A DNA stretch of 64,000 bases, from assembly GCA_036774405.1 (NCBI GenBank), contig DAIPBO010000018.1, positions 4,262 to 68,261 on the forward strand, given 5' to 3'. The notes below the pieces were generated by a model. It was given only the letters and a program-made list of their open reading frames with translations. It was not told the origin of the DNA and did no database searches. Positions 7,775 to 16,840 of this stretch are shown here, in pieces. Position 1 is the stretch's first letter, and each line of letters starts with the position of its first letter. Position numbers and translations under genes: made by a program. This DNA comes from JAAYDS01 sp012729155 (GTDB lineage Bacteria; Chloroflexota; Anaerolineae; UBA1429).

Positions 7775-9157
7775 ATGCGCACCCTTCACGAGCCCGCCCG
7801 CGAGATTCCCATCGTCACCGAGGCGGACGTTGTTGTCTGTGGAGGCGGCCCTGGGGGGGTCTCTGCTGCCATCGCCGCCGCCAGGCACGGCGCCAAGACA
7901 CTGCTGATCGAGCGACACGGCTATCTCGGCGGACTGGCAACAGCCGGCCTGGTGGCGCCGGTGCTCGGCCACACCGCGTCCGAGAGCCACATACCCATCG
8001 TCGAAGGGCTGCTGCGCGAGATCACCGAGCGCTTGAACGCCATCGATGGCGCCCCTTCGTGGGAAGACAGCCTGCTGGAGTGGGGCATCCGTTTTGATGC
8101 CGAAGCACTCAAGTACGTACTCGACCAGATGTGCGCCGAAGCAGGCGTGCAGGTTTTGTTTCACACGCAGATCGCCGATGTCTTTACCGCAGATGATCGC
8201 ATCGAAGCCGTCATCATCGAGAACAAATCGGGCCGCCAGGCGGTGGCCGGGCGCATCTTTGTCGATGGCACCGGCGATGCGGACATCGCCTTTCGTGCTG
8301 GAGCGCCTACGACCCATGGTCGCGAATGGGACGGCCGCGGCGAGTCGATGGGCTCGTTCTTTCACCTGGGAGGCGTCCCCGAGGTCAGTGCAGAGCGTAT
8401 GCGCGAGATCACCGAGTTGATCGAACATGAGATGGAGGATGGGCGTTTTGCCTTCTACAACTCCGGATTCATGGGCAAGAACACCCACCACCGCGATCAC
8501 ACCTCGGCCAATATGACGCGTTTTGCGGGCGATAGCGCCCGTAATGCTGACCTCACGCGCGGCGAAGCCTATGTGCGCGAGCAGGTTTGGGAACTGGTGC
8601 GCCTTCTGCGAGCGCATGTGCCAGAGATGGCCGATATCTATGTGCAGCAAACCTCGCCACAGATCGGTCCGCGCGAGAGCCGTCAGATCGTGGGCCCCTA
8701 TGCGCTCACCGGCGATGACATCCATCAGGGGGCGCGTTTCGACGACGCCATCGCTCGCGGTTCGTGGTGGATCGACATCCACTGTCCTCTGGGCCATACC
8801 TATCCTGTGCATCTGTGCACCGTCGAGTGCCCGCGCGGGGTCAACTGCCCCTACTGGGTAGCAGAGCACGATCACATGCGCAGCAAAGCCGAGCTCTACC
8901 CGCCCAAGGGTGGCTGGTACGACATCCCCTATCGTGCACTGCTGTCGATCAGAATAGCGAACCTGCTCGCCTCAGGGCGTTGCATCTCTGCCACCCACGA
9001 GGGCATGGCGGGCGCTCGTGTGATGGGCACCTGCATCGCCATCGGCCAGGCTGCCGGCACGGCAGCGGCGCTGGCCGTTGCTGCAGACGTGTCGCTGCAA
9101 GAGCTAGATGTGCAACAGCTCAGGCGGGTTCTACGTGAGGACGGCCAGTATGTGTAG
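7775..9157 (+). CDS. FAD-dependent oxidoreductase (PF12831 type)
   Basis: 460 aa. A Rossmann FAD motif lies near the start (VVVCGGGPGGVSAAIAAARHG), with the LLIERHGYLGGLATAGLV segment typical of the FAD_oxidored family. The C-terminal FAD-closing segment reads LASGRCISATHEGMAGARVMGTC and ends with GQAAGTAAALA. There is a Cys-rich stretch around residues 348-368 (CPLGHTYPVHLC, CPRGVNCPYW), which could be structural. No substrate can be assigned. It is followed by a Gfo/Idh/MocA dehydrogenase and two sugar-isomerase-like genes, so a role in sugar or sugar-acid catabolism is inferred. ATG 7775 is chosen by AAAGGAG. Confidence 0.85.
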   Translation: MRTLHEPAREIPIVTEADVVVCGGGPGGVSAAIAAARHGAKTLLIERHGYLGGLATAGLVAPVLGHTASESHIPIVEGLLREITERLNAIDGAPSWEDSLLEWGIRFDAEALKYVLDQMCAEAGVQVLFHTQIADVFTADDRIEAVIIENKSGRQAVAGRIFVDGTGDADIAFRAGAPTTHGREWDGRGESMGSFFHLGGVPEVSAERMREITELIEHEMEDGRFAFYNSGFMGKNTHHRDHTSANMTRFAGDSARNADLTRGEAYVREQVWELVRLLRAHVPEMADIYVQQTSPQIGPRESRQIVGPYALTGDDIHQGARFDDAIARGSWWIDIHCPLGHTYPVHLCTVECPRGVNCPYWVAEHDHMRSKAELYPPKGGWYDIPYRALLSIRIANLLASGRCISATHEGMAGARVMGTCIAIGQAAGTAAALAVAADVSLQELDVQQLRRVLREDGQYV

Positions 9158-9240
9158 ACAGCCTTGACAGCGGCGTTGGTGCCCCACAAAATGCGGTGAG
9201 GACACGCCTCGTCTCAGCAGCAGCATACAGGAGGTTGGGC

Positions 9241-10434
9241 ATGATTCAGGGCAAGAACGAGGAAGCCTTTTTCCCGCGCAAGCTGCGCATGGGCATGGTG
9301 GGCGGCGGGCGTGACGCATTCATCGGTGCGGTGCACCGGCGCGCAGCCTGTCTGGAAGGTGGCGTTGAGCTGATCGCAGGAGCCTTTTCGTCGACCGCGG
9401 AAAAGAGCAAGGCCTCGGGCCGCGATCTGTACCTCGACGACTCGCGAGTCTATGGCACCTGGCAAGAGATGGTCGAGGTTGAAGCCAAGCTGCCTTCTGA
9501 CCAACGGCTCGACTTTGTGTCGGTGGTAGTGCCGAACCATATGCACTATCCCATTATCATCAGTCTGGTAGAGGCGGGGTTCAACGTCGTCACCGACAAA
9601 CCCCTCTGCCACACGGTAGAGCAGGCTCGCAGCATCGTCCGCGCCGTAAAGGCAGCGGGCGTTCTGTTCGGAGTGACCTACAACTACTCGGGCTATCCGA
9701 TGGTCAGACAGGCACGCCACATGGTGGCCAGCGGTGCCCTGGGCGAGATCCGCAAGGTAGCGGTCGAGTATCCGCAAGGCTGGTTGGCCGAACGGGTCGA
9801 GCTCACAGGCCAGAAGCAGGCCGAATGGCGTACCGATCCGGCCCGCTGCGGCATCACCGGGGCCATCGGAGACCTGGGCTCGCACGCTGAGCACCTGATG
9901 AGCTACATCACCGGCCTGCAAATCGCTGATATCTGCGCCGACCTCACCGTGTTCGTCGAGGGTCGGCAGCTTGATGACGACGGGGCCATGCTGCTGCGCT
10001 TTACCAACGGCGCCAAGGGCATGCTTTCCGCCTCACAGGTGTGCACAGGCCAAGAAAACACGCTGAGCATCCGCGTATGGGGCACCAAAGCCGGCCTCGA
10101 GTGGCGGCAAGAGACGCCCATGTTCCTGCGAGTGCGCTCGAACAGTGGCCCCGAGCAGCTCTACACGCCGGGTAACCCCTGGGTCTGCGAGGCGGCCGCC
10201 GATGGCACACGACTGCCGGCCGGGCACCCAGAAGCGTACATCGAGGCCTTTGCCAACATCTACAAGAACTATACCGACACGCTGCGTGCCCGCATTCTGG
10301 GCATCGAGCCGAGCGAGATCATGCTCGACTTTCCGACGGCTGAGGATGGCGCACGTGGCGTCGCCTTCTTGCACAAGGTCGTTGAGAGCAGCCAGTCTGC
10401 GGTCAAGTGGACGCCTTTCGACTTTGCGCTCTAG
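9241..10434 (+). CDS. Gfo/Idh/MocA-family NAD(P)-dependent dehydrogenase
   Basis: 397 aa. The N-terminal Rossmann half begins RMGMVGGGRDAFIGAVHR and contains VVPNHMHYPI and TDKPLCHTVEQA, the family's conserved proline/lysine region. The C-terminal half holds the substrate domain, including GDLGSHAEHLM with its probable catalytic His. Enzymes of this family oxidise sugars, inositols or their derivatives at one carbon. The substrate is not readable from sequence. AGGAGG lies six bases before ATG 9241. The adjacent isomerase at 10476 starts 41 bases downstream with its own ribosome site. Confidence 0.9.
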   Translation: MIQGKNEEAFFPRKLRMGMVGGGRDAFIGAVHRRAACLEGGVELIAGAFSSTAEKSKASGRDLYLDDSRVYGTWQEMVEVEAKLPSDQRLDFVSVVVPNHMHYPIIISLVEAGFNVVTDKPLCHTVEQARSIVRAVKAAGVLFGVTYNYSGYPMVRQARHMVASGALGEIRKVAVEYPQGWLAERVELTGQKQAEWRTDPARCGITGAIGDLGSHAEHLMSYITGLQIADICADLTVFVEGRQLDDDGAMLLRFTNGAKGMLSASQVCTGQENTLSIRVWGTKAGLEWRQETPMFLRVRSNSGPEQLYTPGNPWVCEAAADGTRLPAGHPEAYIEAFANIYKNYTDTLRARILGIEPSEIMLDFPTAEDGARGVAFLHKVVESSQSAVKWTPFDFAL

Positions 10435-10475
10435 GCCAAAGTCGTCATACACAAGCATGATGAGGAGCAGCGATC

Positions 10476-11474
10476 ATGGGTAGACCTGTCACTCTGTTCA
10501 CCGGCCAGTGGGCCGACCTGCCGCTTGAGACCCTGTGCGAAAAAGCCGCTAGCTTTGGCTATGATGGCCTTGAGCTTGCTTGCTGGGGCGACCATTTTGA
10601 GGTTGACAAGGCCCTGTCTATCGACGGCTACGTCCAGAGCCGCCATGACATTCTCGCCAAATACGGCCTCAAGTGCTGGGCGATCAGCAACCACCTCGTG
10701 GGGCAGTCTGTCTGCGACGACCCGATCGACAGCCGTCACAAGGGCACGTTGCCGCCCTACGTGTGGGGCGATGGCGACCCCGAGGGCGTGCGTCAACGTG
10801 CAGCCGAAGAGATCAAGAATACGGCGCGTGCGGCCAAGCTGATGGGTGTCGATGTGGTCAACGGCTTTACGGGCTCGAGTATCTGGAAGCTGTTCTACTT
10901 TTTCCCCAACCCTGGGCCAGAGATGATCGAGGCCGGCTACGTCGACTTTGCCGCGCGCTGGAATCCAATCCTCGACGTGTTTGACCAGGTAGGCGTGCGG
11001 TTCGCCCTTGAGGTGCACCCAACTGAGATAGCCTATGACATCGTAACGGCCAAGAAGGCGCTGGAAGCTCTCGACGGTCGGAAGGCCTTTGGGTTCAACT
11101 TTGACCCAAGCCATCTGCAGTGGCAAGGCGTCAACCCGGCACGGTTCATCCAAGAGTTCCAGGATCGCATCTACCACGTGCACATGAAGGACGCTGGCAC
11201 CACGCTCGATGGTTACTCGGGCATCCTGGGCTCGCACCTGGACTTTGGGGCTGCCGCCCGTGGATGGGACTTTCGCTCATTGGGCCATGGCGACGTCGAC
11301 TTTGAGCCCATCATCCGTTGGCTGAACCGCATCAACTATCAGGGCCCGCTCTCGGTCGAGTGGGAGGACTCGGGCATGGATCGGGAGTACGGCGCTACCG
11401 AGGCTTGCGCCTTTGTCAGAAGTGTCGACTTTGCCCCGTCAAACATCCGCTTTGACGCCGCTTTTGAGGACTAG
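10476..11474 (+). CDS. Sugar phosphate isomerase/epimerase (xylose isomerase-like TIM barrel)
   Basis: 332 aa. An AP_endonuc_2 barrel with the expected metal-ligand strands: FALEVHPTEIAYD, GFNFDPSHLQWQG, YHVHMKDAG and LSVEWEDSGMD. The family interconverts keto and aldo sugars or epimerises them using a divalent metal. It pairs with the preceding dehydrogenase, a combination often seen in inositol- or rare-sugar-degradation loci; that assignment is inference. A hairpin 13 bases after the stop probably ends this transcription unit. Confidence 0.88.
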   Translation: MGRPVTLFTGQWADLPLETLCEKAASFGYDGLELACWGDHFEVDKALSIDGYVQSRHDILAKYGLKCWAISNHLVGQSVCDDPIDSRHKGTLPPYVWGDGDPEGVRQRAAEEIKNTARAAKLMGVDVVNGFTGSSIWKLFYFFPNPGPEMIEAGYVDFAARWNPILDVFDQVGVRFALEVHPTEIAYDIVTAKKALEALDGRKAFGFNFDPSHLQWQGVNPARFIQEFQDRIYHVHMKDAGTTLDGYSGILGSHLDFGAAARGWDFRSLGHGDVDFEPIIRWLNRINYQGPLSVEWEDSGMDREYGATEACAFVRSVDFAPSNIRFDAAFED

Positions 11475-11487
11475 ACTACGCAAGGTG

Positions 11488-11517
11488 CGAGACGCCGTCC
11501 CTAGGGGCGGCGTCTCG
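11488..11517 (+). terminator. Hairpin after first sugar-isomerase gene
   Basis: Arms 11488-11497 and 11508-11517 pair over 10 bp with a 10-base loop. The downstream tract is not T-rich, so efficiency is uncertain. Confidence 0.45.
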
Positions 11518-11615
11518 TCGGTTTGCACTGACTCGAACGCAGATGCACCCTCTGTTTGCGCCTCTGCACCGGGCGAGCCTGTACGCCCCTTGGTGCCAAC
11601 TTCAGCATTACCGCG

Positions 11616-11644
11616 TTGACGTCGTAGGCGGATCACAGTACCAT
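11616..11644 (+). promoter_or_regulatory. Promoter of isomerase-aconitase-IDH operon
   Basis: TTGACG (11616-11621), 17-base spacer, TACCAT (11639-11644). The predicted start lies about 37 bases before the ATG at 11688. The -35 is strong, the -10 only fair. Together with the hairpin at 11488 it splits the gene series into two units. Confidence 0.45.
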
Positions 11645-11687
11645 GGGCCCAGCACCGTCGCCCTGCGTAGGCGGAAAGGATCATACG

Positions 11688-12446
11688 ATGTCCGTTCCCA
11701 TTGCTCTACAACTCTACACCGTACGTGATGAGACAGCTAAGGATTTCTGCGGGACGGTCCGCAAGGTGGCCAACATGGGCTACAGCGGCATCGAGCTCGC
11801 CGGCACCGGTGGCCTCTCAGCTGCCGAGATGTCTGATCTTCTGGCCGAAACTGGCCTCAAAGTGGCCGGTAGCCACGTGATGGTCAACCTGTTCGCAGAA
11901 CAGCTGGATGAGCTCATTGACTACTATAGCGCCATCGGAGCCAAGTACGTGGGCATCCCCGCCCTGCCTGGCGAGCTTCGCAACGTCGAGGGGTTCAAGT
12001 CGGTCGCCAAGCTCATGAACGAGGCCGGCAAAGCCATGCAGGATGCGGGTCTGTCGCTGTACTATCACAACCACAACTTTGAGTTCGAGGATCTGGGCGG
12101 CGGGGTTCGCGGCATGGATATCCTGTTTGCAGAGACCGATCCAAAAGTGGCTTTCTTCGAGATCGACTGCTACTGGGCGGTCTATGCCGGCGTGGATCCA
12201 GCTGAACTCATCAAGTCTCAAGCTGGCCGCTACCCGCTCATCCACCTCAAGGATATGGTGGGCACTGGCAGCGAACGCACCTTTGCCGAGGTTGGCGAGG
12301 GCATCATCGATTGGCAGCCCGTTTTCGCCGCCAGCGAGGCGCAAGGCGCCGTCTGGTACATCGTCGAGCAGGACCGCTGCGCTCGCCCCTCGCTCGAGAG
12401 CGCTCAAATCAGCGCCAACAACCTGAAAAGTTGGGGCAAGGGCTAG
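11688..12446 (+). CDS. Sugar phosphate isomerase/epimerase (xylose isomerase-like TIM barrel)
   Basis: 252 aa. A second, shorter AP_endonuc_2-type barrel, starting IALQLYTVRDE, a typical opening for this family. Later motifs are LYYHNHNFEFE, FFEIDCYWAVYAG, IHLKDM and GEGIIDW, which provide the usual metal-binding Glu, Asp and His positions. The substrate is unknown. The ATG at 11688 lies seven bases after GGAAAGGA; upstream in-frame codons lack a ribosome site and overlap the promoter. It leads an operon with aconitase and isocitrate dehydrogenase. Confidence 0.87.
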   Translation: MSVPIALQLYTVRDETAKDFCGTVRKVANMGYSGIELAGTGGLSAAEMSDLLAETGLKVAGSHVMVNLFAEQLDELIDYYSAIGAKYVGIPALPGELRNVEGFKSVAKLMNEAGKAMQDAGLSLYYHNHNFEFEDLGGGVRGMDILFAETDPKVAFFEIDCYWAVYAGVDPAELIKSQAGRYPLIHLKDMVGTGSERTFAEVGEGIIDWQPVFAASEAQGAVWYIVEQDRCARPSLESAQISANNLKSWGKG

Positions 12447-12532
12447 GGTACGCGACCATATTCGCCCTGCAGCGCTGCAGGTTGCCATCGTGGGCGCCGT
12501 TGGACTGGCCTACACACGCTGGGGGAATGAAC

Positions 12533-14467
12533 ATGGGCGAGAGCCTCACACACAAGATCATCCGGCGTCATCTCGTCTCGGGCGAGATGACGCCCGGCAG
12601 CGAGATTGGCCTGCGTATCGACCAGACGCTGACGCAGGATGCCACCGGCACCATGGCCTATCTGCAGTTTGAGGCCATGGATCTGCCGCGCGTTCGCTGT
12701 GAGCTGGCGGTCAGTTACGTCGATCACAACATGCTCCAGACCGACTTTCGCAACGCCGACGACCATCGCTATCTGCAGACGGTGGCGGCTCGCTACGGCA
12801 TCCACTTTTCGCGGCCAGGCAACGGCATTTGCCACCAGGTGCACCTCGAACGCTTTGGCATTCCCGGCAAGACGCTGTTGGGCTCTGACAGCCACACGCC
12901 CACTGGCGGTGGTCTGGGGATGCTGGCTATCGGTGCGGGCGGGCTCGATGTGGCCGTCGCGATGGCTGGGGCGCCCTTCTACGTGCCCATGCCGAGGGTG
13001 GTGTTGGTGCGTTTGACTGGTGCCCTGCAGCCCTGGGTCTCGGCCAAAGACGTCATTCTAGACTTGTTGCGTCGCTTGACCGTCAAAGGCGGCGTGGGCA
13101 AGGTGTTCGAGTATGGCGGGCCGGGCGTGGCAGCACTCAATGTGCCTCAACGCTCGACCATCACCAACATGGGCGCCGAACTGGGCGCCACGTCATCGCT
13201 CTTCCCCAGTGACGAGGCCACTCGATGCTTTCTGGCGGCCCAGGGCCGCGAGAACGAGTGGGTTCCTCTCGCCGCCGACGACGATGCCTCCTACGACGAG
13301 GTGGTCGAGATCGACCTTGGCAGCCTCGAACCGCTGGTTGCCTGCCCGCACAGCCCCGACAACGTACGCCCCGTGCGCGAGGTGGCCGGCAAGCCGGTCG
13401 ACCAGGTTCTGGTGGGCAGCTGCACCAACTCCTCAGTGGTCGACCTGGAGACAGTTGCGAGCATGGTCCGGGGCAGAACGGTCTATCCGGCCACGTCGCT
13501 GGCCGTCAGTCCTGGCTCCAAGCAGGCCCTGAGCATGATCGCCGCCAGCGGTGCTCTAGAGGCCCTGGTCAGCGCCGGTGCCCGCATGCTGGATGCTGGC
13601 TGCGGCCCGTGCATCGGCATGGGGCAGTCGCCAGCCAGCGGCGCTGTATCGTTACGCTCGTTCAACCGCAACTTTGAGGGTCGCAGCGGCACCGTCGATG
13701 CCAACGTCTACCTGGCCTCAGCCGAAGTGTGCGTCGCCAGCGCCCTCACCGGCGTCATCACCGATCCACGCACCCTGGGAGCGCCGCCACAAGTCTCTAT
13801 GCCTGCAGCGTACACCGTGAACGATAACATGATCATCTCTCCCGGCGCCGACGGCAGCGGGGTTGAGGTGGTGCGCGGACCCAACATCAAGGCACTGCCG
13901 CGTGGCACAGAACTGCCCGGCGATATTGAGGGCGAGCTGTTGCTGGTGATGGGCGATAACATCACCACCGATCACATCATGCCGGCAGGTGCGCAAGTGC
14001 TGCCACTGCGCTCGAACGTGCCAGCGCTGAGCAACTTTGCGCTGACGCGCGTCGATCCCACCTTTCCCGAGCGGGCGCGCCAGGCTGGCGGCGGTCTGCT
14101 GCTGGGCGGCGAGAACTATGGACAGGGCTCTAGCCGCGAGCACGCCGCTCTGGTGCCCATGTATCTGGGCGTCAAGGCCGTCATCGTCAAGTCGTTCGCA
14201 CGCATCCACATGGCCAACTTGGTGAACGTGGGCATTGTGCCGCTGATTCTGCAGGACGGCGCCGATCACGGCAACTTTGCTCAGGGTGACCTCTTGCGGA
14301 TCACAGGCATCCGACGAGCACTTCTTGAGGGCTCACCCGTCGTAGTTGAAAACGTCACGCAGCGCGTGCGCATCCCGGTGCGCGTCGAGCTGTCAGAACG
14401 TCAGGTACAGGTGCTGCTGGCCGGTGGCCTGCTCAACTATATCAAGCTGCAAGCATCCGAGGAGTAA
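12533..14467 (+). CDS. Aconitate hydratase (single-chain, about 640 aa type)
   Basis: 644 aa. It isomerises citrate to isocitrate through a [4Fe-4S] cluster. Cluster ligands are visible in VLVGSCTNSS and in DAGCGPCIGMGQ. Substrate-site segments include GSDSHTPTGGGLG, DNITTDHIMPAG and the swivel-domain motif GGENYGQGSSREHAA. It is shorter than E. coli AcnA and resembles the compact aconitase found in several thermophiles and anaerobes. Two in-frame ATGs lie six bases apart: 12527 abuts the GGGGGA ribosome site, while 12533 has proper spacing and was chosen. The isocitrate dehydrogenase gene begins four bases after the stop. Confidence 0.92.
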   Translation: MGESLTHKIIRRHLVSGEMTPGSEIGLRIDQTLTQDATGTMAYLQFEAMDLPRVRCELAVSYVDHNMLQTDFRNADDHRYLQTVAARYGIHFSRPGNGICHQVHLERFGIPGKTLLGSDSHTPTGGGLGMLAIGAGGLDVAVAMAGAPFYVPMPRVVLVRLTGALQPWVSAKDVILDLLRRLTVKGGVGKVFEYGGPGVAALNVPQRSTITNMGAELGATSSLFPSDEATRCFLAAQGRENEWVPLAADDDASYDEVVEIDLGSLEPLVACPHSPDNVRPVREVAGKPVDQVLVGSCTNSSVVDLETVASMVRGRTVYPATSLAVSPGSKQALSMIAASGALEALVSAGARMLDAGCGPCIGMGQSPASGAVSLRSFNRNFEGRSGTVDANVYLASAEVCVASALTGVITDPRTLGAPPQVSMPAAYTVNDNMIISPGADGSGVEVVRGPNIKALPRGTELPGDIEGELLLVMGDNITTDHIMPAGAQVLPLRSNVPALSNFALTRVDPTFPERARQAGGGLLLGGENYGQGSSREHAALVPMYLGVKAVIVKSFARIHMANLVNVGIVPLILQDGADHGNFAQGDLLRITGIRRALLEGSPVVVENVTQRVRIPVRVELSERQVQVLLAGGLLNYIKLQASEE

Positions 14468-14470
14468 GCG

Positions 14471-15490
14471 ATGGGTTACACAGTCACTCTGATCCCAGGT
14501 GACGGCATTGGCGCTGAAGTAAGCGATGCTATGCGTCGCGTCGTCGAAGCGACAGGTGTTGCCATCACCTGGGACGAACAGCAGGCCGGCGCAGATGTCA
14601 TTGCCGAATATGGCACGCCGCTACCTGACCATGTCGTCGAATCGATCCAACGAAACCGCGTGGGCATCAAGGGCCCAATTACCACGCCCATCGGAACAGG
14701 CTTTCGCAGCGTCAACGTCGCCCTGCGGCAGAGGCTCGATCTCTATGCCAATCTGCGTCCAGCACGCTCACTCCGCGGTGTGGCCGCGGCCTTTAGCGAC
14801 GTCGATCTGGTGATCGTGCGCGAGAATACCGAGGGCATGTACGTAGGCATCGAGCACGAGGTCATCAAGGGCGAAGCAGCCGAGGCGATCCGCATCATTA
14901 CCCGCCGCGCATCTGAGCGCATCGTGCGCTTTGCCTTTGAGTACGCACGCACCAACGGACGCAAGCTCGTGACGGCGGTGCACAAGGGTAATATCCTCAA
15001 GATCACCGATGGTCTATTTCTACAGACGGCGCACCAGGTTGCAGCTGACTACCCCGATATCGCCTTCAACGATCGCATTGTGGACAACTGCGCCATGCAA
15101 CTGGTGCAGCGCCCGCACGAGTATGACGTGCTGGTAATGACCAACCTGTTTGGCGACATCATCAGCGATCTTTGCTCGGGCCTGGTGGGTGGTCTGGGCG
15201 TTGCGCCTGGCGCCAACATAGGCAACGACATTGCGGTGTTCGAGCCTGTTCACGGCTCGGCCCCCAAATACGCCGGCCAGAACAAGGTCAACCCGACAGC
15301 CACCATCCGCTCGGGCGCAATGATGTTGCGCTACCTTGGTGAGATCGAGGCTGCCGATCGCATCGACGCGGCTGTGGCACAAGTCATTGGCGAGGGCCAT
15401 CAGGTCACTTACGACCTCAAAGCCACACGCGATGACCCCACCGCGGTGGGCACGCGCGAGATGGCCGACGCCATTATCGCGGCGCTGTAA
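14471..15490 (+). CDS. Isocitrate dehydrogenase, NAD-type (isocitrate/isopropylmalate dehydrogenase family)
   Basis: 339 aa. It oxidatively decarboxylates isocitrate to 2-oxoglutarate, directly after the aconitase step encoded next to it. Motifs: TLIPGDGIGAEV, KGPITTPIGTGFRS (substrate loop), VIVRENTEGMYVG, VHKGNILK, VMTNLFGDIISDL and FEPVHGSAPKYAGQ. The short form with EHEVIKGEA-type spacing matches the single-domain NAD-type enzymes found in some thermophiles. Homoisocitrate or isopropylmalate dehydrogenase cannot be fully excluded, but the aconitase neighbour favours IDH. A strong terminator follows nine bases after the stop. Confidence 0.9.
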   Translation: MGYTVTLIPGDGIGAEVSDAMRRVVEATGVAITWDEQQAGADVIAEYGTPLPDHVVESIQRNRVGIKGPITTPIGTGFRSVNVALRQRLDLYANLRPARSLRGVAAAFSDVDLVIVRENTEGMYVGIEHEVIKGEAAEAIRIITRRASERIVRFAFEYARTNGRKLVTAVHKGNILKITDGLFLQTAHQVAADYPDIAFNDRIVDNCAMQLVQRPHEYDVLVMTNLFGDIISDLCSGLVGGLGVAPGANIGNDIAVFEPVHGSAPKYAGQNKVNPTATIRSGAMMLRYLGEIEAADRIDAAVAQVIGEGHQVTYDLKATRDDPTAVGTREMADAIIAAL

Positions 15491-15498
15491 CAGCCAGC

Positions 15499-15529
15499 AA
15501 TGAAGGAGGGCACAACGCCCTCCTTCATT
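15499..15529 (+). terminator. Rho-independent-type terminator after IDH
   Basis: A perfect 13-bp stem (15499-15511 with 15517-15529) and 5-base loop, followed by CGTCTCTCTTATACTC. It closes the aconitase-IDH operon. Confidence 0.8.
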
Positions 15530-15574
15530 CGTCTCTCTTATACTCATTATATCATCTATGCATAGCACTATATA

Positions 15575-16825
15575 CTAAGTATCATTTAGTCTCGTTGGGG
15601 GCTTGGCCGCGCTCGCGGCACAGGCATAGATCGGTACCACCGGCAACAACAACAGGGCCGAGACCGACATACCCAGCGGCACCGAGACCACCTTGGCCAA
15701 CCATCCTACTGCTGGACCTCCGACCACCTGCCCTAACGAGTCAGCCTGCCCCACTGCAGAAAAGACCGTTGCCCGCACGCCCGAGTCGTCGATCTGCCGG
15801 TTGAGCCATATCGTTCGCAGTAACGATGCAGCACCACGCAACGGATCGACGCATATTGCAGCTGCTGCTGCCAGCCAGAAGGAACAACTGAGCGCCATCA
15901 TCAGGATCCCAACAGCAATGCCGATCGCGTTCGCGCCGAGCAGCAGGCTCAGCCCCCGATCATCGCCTGACAGCAGCCGCCGACGCGCGAACTCCATCGT
16001 TACGATGCCCAGTAATGCCGACACAATCCGAATGCCTGCGAACCAGACGGCCGCCGGCAGGCTAGGCTGAATGGGAAGGCCAATGCCTGTGAGCATGTGA
16101 GCCATCCACAGGCGATCGTACCCCTCAGAGTAGAGCCCCATCGCTATGCCGCTGAGCAGCAGCCACATCACCGTACGCTGTCGGCGCGCCAGCTGCACGG
16201 AACGCGTCAGAGTCTCGCCCATGGCTCGCCAGCCCGACCAGTCAGCCACGCGTATGGGCTGGAAGCCGTGCTCAGGCAGCAACAGTACTACCAAGATGCC
16301 CATAAGGGCGAATCCCAGGCCGCAGATCAGAATGGGCAGAGCGAGATCGACCGCCCCAACGATGCCTGCCAGAGCGATCCCCACGAGGCTGGCCACCTGC
16401 CCTACCTGGCCTCCCCGGGAGAACGCCTCGCCTGCACGCTCAAGGCCGACCTCATCAGCGATCCAAGCCTCATGGGCGCCACTAGTGAACGTATAGCCCA
16501 CACCCCACACTGCCTGCGCCAGTGCCACCGCCCACACGCTGGGCACGAGAGCCTGCAGCACAAAAGCCGCCGCCGTCAGCCCATAGCCGATGGCCAGCGA
16601 AGCCTTGCGTCCGTGCATGTCTGCCAGGATGCCCGTGGGCACCTCAAAGATGAGGATGGTGCCCTCGAGGATGGTGCCCATCAGCACCATTTACAGAGGA
16701 TCGAGGCCCACCGTCTGCACATAGTAGAGGAGATTGGTAGTAAACGCCGACGTAAAAAAGAGGCTGCCTCCGAGAGACAGCCCCACATATGCCCAGAGGG
16801 GATCGACGTTTCTAAACCTGCGCAA
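15575..16825 (-). pseudogene. MFS transporter (DHA3-like) interrupted by one in-frame TAA
   Basis: The C-terminal 371 codons (ATG at 16690 to 15575) form an MFS protein that begins at its second membrane segment (LIFEVPTGILADMHGRK). Reading on upstream in the same frame gives 44 more codons, from TTG at 16825. They look like the missing first helix (FFTSAFTTNLLYY) and end GLDPL just before TAA at 16693-16691. Relatives of this family usually read G-L-x-P-L-Q-x-V-L here, so the stop sits where a Gln is expected, consistent with CAA to TAA. The TTG lies 16 bases after the stop of the upstream MFS gene, as expected for an operon. Since TAAATG gives an immediate restart codon, a truncated product is possible. 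Confidence 0.75.
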
Positions 16826-16840
16826 GTGACCTGGCTAGGG

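Noticed and set aside
16691..16693. Stop in the MFS gene as a possible selenocysteine codon
   Set aside because: The codon is TAA, not TGA, and no Sec-family protein is involved; the tRNA-Sec nearby is unrelated.
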